A stretch of 64,000 bases of DNA, from contig CM019702.1 of NCBI GenBank assembly GCA_009760885.1, positions 54,269,675-54,333,674 on the forward strand, read 5' to 3'. Origin of the DNA: Achatina immaculata (lineage: Eukaryota; Mollusca; Gastropoda; Stylommatophora; Achatinidae). A program made the position numbers and the translations under genes. The notes under the pieces were generated by a model. It saw nothing but the letters and a program-made list of their open reading frames with translations, ran no database searches and had not been told where the DNA came from. Of the stretch, positions 57,245 through 64,000 are shown piece by piece; the first letter of the stretch is position 1, and each line of letters starts with the position of its first letter.

Positions 57245-59262
57245 AACAAGGACAAAACAAAAATAATGAAAATTCCCATCAATCAAAATGGAAAAATACA
57301 CATAGAAGGGACAGATATTGAAGAAGTCAATCAATTTGCATACCTTGGCAGCTACATAGACCAGGATGGTGACACTAGAAAGGAAATTAGGATCAGAATT
57401 GCAAAAGCAGCATCAATCTTCAAGAATCTTGAGAACATATGGAATTCAAAAGTTATAAGAACAAAAACCAAGTTAAGACTATTCAATTCAAATGTAATAT
57501 CCACCCTCATTTATGCATGCGAAAGCTGGAAAACAACTAAAGAAATAGAAAAGAAATTAGACTCTTTTGAAAACAAATGCCTAAGGAAAATACTCGGCAT
57601 CAGGTGGAATGAATTCAAGAACAATGCAGAGATAAGACAGATGATTGAACAACAACCAGTCTCACGGGTGATCAGGAAAAGGAGATGGACATATGTTGGT
57701 CACTTGAAAATGATCAGAGAATCCCAAAACAAGCTATCAAGTGGAACACAACAGGCCGAAGAAAAAGGGGCAGACCGCGTGAAACTCTGAAGAGGACATT
57801 ATTAAGAGAGGCCAAGTTAACAGGCATAAAATCCTTTGTTGAGGTTGAAAGACTCGCCGAAGACAGGAAAAATTGGCGAACTACTTTGCGAGCCCTATGT
57901 GACGTCTACCAACTACAGAACTGTTGCCCTGATTAGTCATGCCAGTAAAATTCTGTTAAAAATCATAATGGGTAGACTTCGAAAGAAAATAGAAGAAGAA
58001 GTCAATATGGTCCAAGCTGGCTTCAGGCAAGGAAGAGGATCAAGAGATCATATATTCAATCTAAGATTAATAATAGAGAAATGCAGGGAGTTTAATGTGA
58101 ATCTATATTTATCCTTTATAGACTACTCAAAGGCATTTGATTGTGTACAACACCAGAAACTTTGGGAAATAATGGAAAAAATGGGATTTCCAACACATTT
58201 GATACAATTAACATCACTGCTGTATTTAGACCAACAAGCAGCAGTCAGAATAAATGGTGAAACAACAAGTTGGTTTGACATAAAACAAGGGGTCCGTCAG
58301 GGGTGCATATTGTCACCCTACTTATTTAACTTGTATACTGAAAATATAATGAGGAATGTTAGAGAAGATGTAGACAAAGAATATTACGATGCCATAACAG
58401 TTGGAGGTTATGAAATACCAGAGATTAGATATGCTGATGACACAGTATTGCTGTCCACAACACAAGAAGGAATGGAAAAACTAATTATGTCAGTCCGCAA
58501 GAACAGCGAAGATCAGAACCTATATCTTAATGCAAAGAAAACTAAAGTGATGACAACTGACAAAACAAACAAGGCAACTGAAATATGTATCAATGAGGAA
58601 AAACTGGAAGAAGTGGAGAGTTTTGAATATCTTGGATCACTACTAACTAATAATGGAGATACAATGAGGGAAATTAAAAGGAGGACATCTATTGCTCTTC
58701 AGAAAGTAAAACAAATAAAGAATCTGTGGAGAGGAGCAGACAGACCCACAAAAATAAGATTTTTAAAGGCATGCATCTTTCCCATCGCAACATATGCCTG
58801 TGAGACCTGGACACTTAACAAAACAGCTGAGAAGCACATAAACGCCTTTGAATGTAAATGCTATAGACGAGTTCTCCAAATATCGTGGACACAAAAAAGA
58901 ACAAATATATCTATACTGCAAGAGCTTAATATTGAAGAAGGCTGGCTAGTCAAGAGGATTAAAGAGAGAAAACTTAAATATTTTGGCCACATTAAACGTC
59001 ATGATAATTTAGAAAAGACCATATTGGAAGGATACATAATGGGAAAAAGAAAGAGAGGAAGACCGAAACGAAGATGGCTGCAAGACATCGTTGATGATCT
59101 GGAAATGGATGCGGCAGCAGCAGGCCATCTTGCTCACACCCGAGAAGCCTACAGGAGTGCTGTTTGGGAGGCGAAGTTCCGCAAGGGACATGCAAAGGAA
59201 TGAATGAATGAATGAATGTGACGTCTAACGGCACGGGAAGGATATAAGATATAAGATATAAG
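57245..59262 (+). mobile_element. LINE D, 5'-truncated, with 10-bp target duplication and nested LINE A
   Basis: AATGCAAATT flanks it (57,235-57,244 and 59,263-59,272), and the partner intron has one AATGCAAATT at 34,839-34,848 with no insert. LINE D parts are 57,245-57,908 and 59,228-59,262. It encodes NKDKTKIMK, NQFAYLGSYIDQDGDTRKEI, FNSNVISTLIYACESWK, LRKILGIRWNEF, RWTYVGHL, then (after one frame break near 57,705) GRRKRGRPRETLKRTLLREA and AEDRKNWRTTLRALCDV. It ends GATATAAGATATAAG. Confidence 0.92.
57909..59216 (+). mobile_element. LINE A, 5'-truncated, open, nested in LINE D with a target duplication
   Basis: TGTGACGTCTA flanks it (57,898-57,908 and 59,217-59,227). The frame is open from its first base to TGA at 59,201. 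It covers RT from NYRTVALISHASKILL through RQGRGSRDHIFN, FIDYSKAFDCV (motif A), QGVRQGCILSPYLF (motif B), [11 protein letters not shown] (YADD) and FEYLGSLLTNNGDTM to the basic C-terminus GKRKRGRPKRRWLQD and AHTREAYRSAVWEAKF. A (GAAT)n tail follows. No stops in about 430 codons make this the youngest LINE here. The endonuclease and RT start are missing, so it cannot move itself. Confidence 0.95.
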
Positions 59263-59864
59263 AATGCAAATTGCAATGCAAAATAGTAAATTATATGACA
59301 ATGTATGAACAACGATTCAGTAATGAATACAAATTCCCAGGGACCTCATCAATAAATGCATTTATCAATCTCTGGCACATTTATATTTTGTCTTTCAAGT
59401 ATTTGTGCAGCAGGACTAAAATGCTATGAAATGTTCGGAATAATATGTCAAAATGTAGTGCATTATATTCGTGTGCATAACAGCAAAAGCTGAAGCACAG
59501 TAACTCATACAAGGAGAACAAGCAACACCTGTAATCAGCTTCACATAAAGCATCAACGTATATAATTAAATCAATAATTCATCGTATGTCAGAAAGGCGT
59601 AATATGATAATTAGGTGGTTGCAAATATCATAATTATATTTTTGTATATATACACAGACATACAGACACACAAACGCATATATATATATATATATATATA
59701 GTGGCATTTATCAACAATGCAAATGTCATGAACATTGAATGTCAGATAGTGATCAATATAACGAAAACAATGACTTACACTTGTCAATACTTCTACACTT
59801 AAGATAGTTCGCTGGACTGCAATGACGAAGTGACATCACTGTAAGAGGAGGTTCTGAAAGAGTC

Positions 59865-60097
59865 TGATGGGATGAGACAAAAAAACTCAGAAAAAGACAA
59901 TCCAGATTCTTAGGACCCGTTCTAAGTCGAGACAAGCTAGAATACATTGTGACAGGAAAGATAGAAGGTAAAAGAGACCGGGGTAGACAGAGAAAATGCT
60001 GGACGGACTAACTAGATTAAGACGGACAAGGAACACCAGCACACGGAGCAGGGGATTGTGGGAAAGCTTGATGGCCAACTCCAGTCGTCAGGGAAAC
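59865..60097 (+). mobile_element. LINE F, 3' end
   Basis: FLGPVLSRDKLEYIVTGKIE and GKRDRGRQRKCW are legible. It ends at TCGTCAGGGAAACAGA, where a GATA array begins. Confidence 0.65.
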
Positions 60098-60229
<132 letters not shown>

Positions 60230-61435
60230 TATTGCACAACAACCGTATAAAAACTTACATCAAACTAATATCACATAAGGTAGGGGCAGAAGTAGAGATT
60301 ACCGTAGGAACAGTCTTACAAAATATCATAATACATGGAGGAAACTTCTGAAATATAATCCATAAACAATTCGTTAACACGCCCCCTCCTAGAACATGGC
60401 GGTTAGAGGGGTAGAGTTATTGCCCATCAAAGGAGAAGTAAGAGGCCTCTTTACATCCTTCAGTCTACGGGACAACCTTGAGCAAGGTAGGCTACCCGTA
60501 TAGTCCCCTGATGAGGATAATATGAAGTCATGGGGCAGGTGGTGGATGGAATGGGAGAGTAGCCAACATATAGTGTTGAGAAAGTATCAAATAATAAGGA
60601 ACGAGATGAAAAGTCGAGGATACATATCTTTTGGAATCTGCGAACATCTAAAGTCGTATCTTCTCCGTGAATGGTATGTTATATTTGCTGATCTTAGTTA
60701 AATCCATTTCTTCTGGGTGATTATCTTCTTGTGGAGTACATTTTTCATCTTAGATATTACATCTTGTTGTTGGTGCTATAAGACAGCTTAATTGTCTCTG
60801 TTACACGCTAAGCAAATCCAGCAAGACTCTCAGGCTTTCAACTGCACAGAATAATACTGATAAAACAACTTAATTGAACTTGGCAGTCTCCCAACATAAC
60901 AAAACTTGTCAACAATGAGAGTTCCAACAAAACAGTGGTGTGGTTTTTATATTCAGACAACACAAGTTTATTGCTGAAAAAAATGAGGGGTGAAAATATG
61001 AGGATGGAAACATAGCACATCAGGCTGGAAGAAGTTACAATGACAATTCCCGGCGTGAGAAAACTCTACGCCATATGGGCGAAAACTTTACAATGCGCCA
61101 TACAATACAAAAAAAACATACTTACAACGTTTCCACCCGAACCACCTCATACATCACCAGAAAACCTAAATCCTTCATCTCAACTATCAAAACTGCCACT
61201 ACAGAAAACTCTACTTAATCAAGACTCCATCTACAACAAAACGAGTAAAGTTCTTTCTACCACAAAACAAGTAAGGCTCCCCTTTGTCTAGTCTTGGGTG
61301 GTATTTATACTATCCCTACCCACTCAGTTTTCTCCATGCTGCACGCTTATCTCAAGAGCCCCGCTTAATGGTCTCAACCGACCTACCTTTCAAACAAGGG
61401 TACTCACTCTATTAATTGTTTCCTGAGTACTAATC

Positions 61436-62982
61436 AGGACACTTCAAGAGTGAGAATGATGATATCTTTATATACTCTGGTGGAGAATTAGAAGGAAAGA
61501 ATGTACTGACTTTTTGCTTGGACATATTAACATCAAAAGAATTAATTTGTTACAGTCCAGTAAATGACAGAATCCACACAATTAGATTTAAGGGCACTCT
61601 TAGAAATGTAACACTTACACAGATCTATACACCTACATTCAACAGCAGAAGAGGAGGAAGAAGAAGATGACTTTTATAACACACTGCAAACGACAAACTG
61701 CCAGGTAGGAAAAAAGATTCTGTATGGGCGATTCTAATGCAACGATGTGGTGCAGAAAGAGCTGAAAACGAAGGGTAAGTTTTAGGGAAATGTAGTATCT
61801 TCTTCTTTCTCTTCTTCAGCTTACCGAGTCATTATGGTTCATTGCTGCAGATAGAGTTTGTCGCCATTCCTCTCTGTTCCTAACCTTATCTCTCCAGTTG
61901 GTAACACCAATTTCTTTTATATCCTCTTCTATATTGTCTTTCCATCTTTGTCTTGGCCTACCCCTTTGCTCTTATTTTCCTCATCTCTTGTGCGTACATC
62001 ATGTTAGTCTGTTTGTTCTCTTCCATACTTTCTACATGCTCCAGCCAACGTAGTTTGTTCAGTTTCAAGATATTTCTAATTTGTTGCGATTTAAATAAGC
62101 TATTCAGTTCAGTGTTCTTTCTAGCTCTCCATTCTCCACTGTTGGTATCCGTTATGGGCCCATAGAAGATTCTTTTTATTATCTTGTTCTCAAATATCCG
62201 CAATTGTTGTTCATCTTTCCTTGTTGTACTTCACGTTTCTGATCCATACATGACGGCTGGTCTTATTATAGTTTTGTAGATTGTTATTTCCGTGTTTTGG
62301 GACAGAATTTTGTATTTTAACAGATTTTGCAATGAACATTATATTTTATTTACAATCTGTAGTCTACTTTTAATTTAGTATATGACATAGAAATCATACA
62401 GACGAAAAGCTAATGGCGTTTTACATTGAAAGTGAGCTAATGTTCACTAACGCAGTTTATTGGAAAACATCCAAGAAGACTTTACACATGGACATCACCT
62501 GATGAGAAAACCAAGAATTAAATAGACTACATTGTACTACACAAAAGGTGAAGATCAAGTATAACATCAGCACAAGCTTTACCAGGCGCTGACTGTGGCA
62601 TAGACCATGAGTTAATAACAGCAGACATGAAGATAAAGATAGAAAAGATAGTTAGGATATAGAGACCACTCCGCTTTGATCTTACAAAAATACCAGAACG
62701 ATAATGTATGGAAGTGAAGAACCGTTTCATGAATTGGCTACGCAGGCCAGAGATATCTTTTTAACAATAGTCTCAATTAAAAAAAACACTAAAAAATGGA
62801 TGGATTGCAGAAAGCGCAACAGAACAGAATAACTTAGAGAAATGAAGACGCAATTGAAAGTGACAAATAACAAAAAGAGAAATATACATTTTAAACAGAA
62901 GAAGTTAGAAGAAACATATGAAAAGACACACAAAAGAAAGCAATACGTACAAGATTGTTGAGAAAGAATAGAAGTACATCCA
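61436..62982 (+). mobile_element. LINE A with nested LINE E, 3'-truncated at a deletion
   Basis: Endonuclease part 61,436-61,795 (FNSRRGG, DFYNTLQT, MGDSNAT). LINE E is on the minus strand at about 61,796-62,360 (GPITDTNSGEWRARKNTEL, LNKLRWLEHVESME). LINE A resumes from about 62,361 to 62,982 with HPRRLYTW-like and GADCGIDHELI-like pieces. It is the duplicate of 36,085-37,690. It stops within the linker and joins SINE sequence directly. Confidence 0.75.
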
Positions 62983-63174
62983 AAGTGTGGGACGATAACT
63001 ACGGCCAGGCGAAATGCTGACCAGATCGTCTTTATGGGATGGAAATGGGAACTTTTCCGATTTACACCTTGCTATTCTGTTTTAACTATTCCCTTCCAAG
63101 ACTCAGAAATAGCTTGACGTCTACTACAATTACATTTCTGTTTAAATATTCCTTATTCTCTTCAATTCATCCAG
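62983..63174 (+). other. partial SINE and acceptor region of receptor exon copy 4
   Basis: GGGACGATAACTACGGCCAG begins inside the SINE body seen at 42,180. The pyrimidine tract and acceptor match the other copies. Confidence 0.75.
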
Positions 63175-63771
63175 GTCAAAGGCATCGTTACTCCAAAAAT
63201 AATATATGTCGTCATAATCTGTGTCTCTATAGTTTCACTAGCAAGTACATCCCCAATGTACACTGTCATCAGCTTGGACATGACGTTCTATCCTCCACTT
63301 AACAAGACTCTTCTGGGCCTTGTTTCCACTGATGACAGGCAGATAGTGGAACATTTTTATTTTCTTGTCAATACATTTGTTTTGCCATTTGCTGCCTTTA
63401 TCGTAATAATAATTTGTACTATAATTCTAATTATTAGTCTTCGACTGAGAACAAAATGGTTTGAAACGCATTTTATAAAATCAAAGAAACACATATCCAG
63501 CTCTAACAAAAAGGTGGCAAAAGTGGGTTTAATGATCTCTACACTCTATATTTGTTGTTTTGTCCCAATTAACGTTCTAATGTTAGCTCTGGCTTTGAAC
63601 CGGAGCTTCATGTTCATGGAAAATATGTCAGTCTAGCCACAGTTTTTGGTGGTTCAGGACTTGTACTTGTATCTATCAATTATTCTATGAATATTTGTAT
63701 ATATTTCAATGCAAGTTGGGAAATACAGATATACATTTCTCAATATATTCTGCAGTCATCCGTTGATATAA
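63175..63771 (+). pseudogene. chemosensory-type GPCR, last exon copy 4, frameshifted late
   Basis: Acceptor TTCATCCAG, phase 0, and an open frame through TM4, TM5 and TM6 (VKGIVTPKII, FVLPFAAFIVIIICTIIL, CCFVPINVLMLAL). One T is missing from a T-run at 63,594-63,596, which moves the rest out of frame and stops it near 63,636. TM7 is still readable in the shifted frame (SINYSMNICIYF), and a second shift lies near 63,715. It belongs with the truncated exon 2 at 56,088. A single-base assembly error could explain the first break but not the second. Confidence 0.83.
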
Positions 63772-64000
63772 CGTAATCGTTTCTGCATACTGTTATAGCA
63801 GTATACGGGACATAACCGTGGTTTTACAGAACTCGCAATTGTTATGATTCTCTAACTTTAAACGACACTTGCGCTGAGAAATCCGTGACTGAGAATTGTA
63901 AGAGAAACGTGAGTCGGCAGTGAATCTTGTATTGGATGTGTAACTGATTGTTTTCGTGATGCCTCTGTCGAAAAAAAAAACCAAGCGTTTATATCTGGTA
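63772..64000. other. 3' flank of receptor copy 4, shared with copy 3
   Basis: It matches 50,657-50,880 to the end of the window. No gene. Confidence 0.8.

Overview
The window looks like intergenic and intronic DNA from an animal genome, most likely a gastropod mollusc. The evidence is AT-rich sequence, introns with GT/AG borders, many non-LTR retrotransposons on both strands, Tc1-type DNA transposons, tRNA-derived SINEs and many minisatellites. The only host gene I can support is a class A (rhodopsin-like) seven-transmembrane receptor. It resembles the chemosensory-receptor expansions known from gastropods such as Aplysia and Elysia: ERC in place of DRY, NIFIY in place of NPxxY, and no cysteine in extracellular loop 2.

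Receptor locus. One complete gene can be assembled on the + strand from three exons: 28,254-28,503 (TM1), 33,997-34,211 (TM2-TM3) and 42,427-43,023 (TM4-TM7). The splice phases match and give a 353-residue protein. The last exon occurs four times: 3,030-3,626 (open), 42,427-43,023 (open, the complete gene), 50,068-50,656 (frameshifted) and 63,175-63,771 (frameshifted). A 5'-truncated second copy of exon 2 lies at 56,088-56,165. The window is therefore a tandem, partly degenerate receptor cluster. Exon 2, intron 2 and exon 3 were duplicated as a unit (33,997-43,023 and 56,088-63,771).

Duplicated blocks. (1) The last exon plus 3' flank: 2,590-6,335, with 41,980-48,693. (2) 9,412-13,516, with 51,061-55,699. 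(3) Intron 2: 34,212-37,690, with 56,166-62,982. (4) 8,251-9,225, with 28,880-29,735. (5) Weaker repeats among 6,900-8,000, 20,280-22,340, 24,120-24,950 and 48,700-49,000. Each pair serves as an empty-site control for insertions in its partner.

Mobile elements. I use working names. LINE A is RTE-like and ends in a (GAAT)n tail. LINE B is RTE-like with a structured 5' leader and an (ATG)n tail. LINE D is a third endonuclease/RT-type LINE with an RGRPRETLKR C-terminus. LINE E and LINE F are two further 3'-end families. There is also an I-type LINE with RNase H. Two Tc1-like elements (about 1.5 kb) have lost the second catalytic Asp. A tRNA-derived SINE family is present, and an unclassified 1.49 kb GC-rich insertion sits between 7-bp direct repeats. 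Nesting is up to two levels deep, with legible target-site duplications.

Tandem repeats. A 50-bp minisatellite of about 41 copies (583-2,628) expanded from a unit that is single-copy in front of two other receptor exons. Further minisatellites of 27, 43, 40, about 25, 88 and 105 bp, and microsatellites growing from LINE tails, are present. Apart from the receptor exons and transposon reading frames, I see no convincing protein-coding gene.
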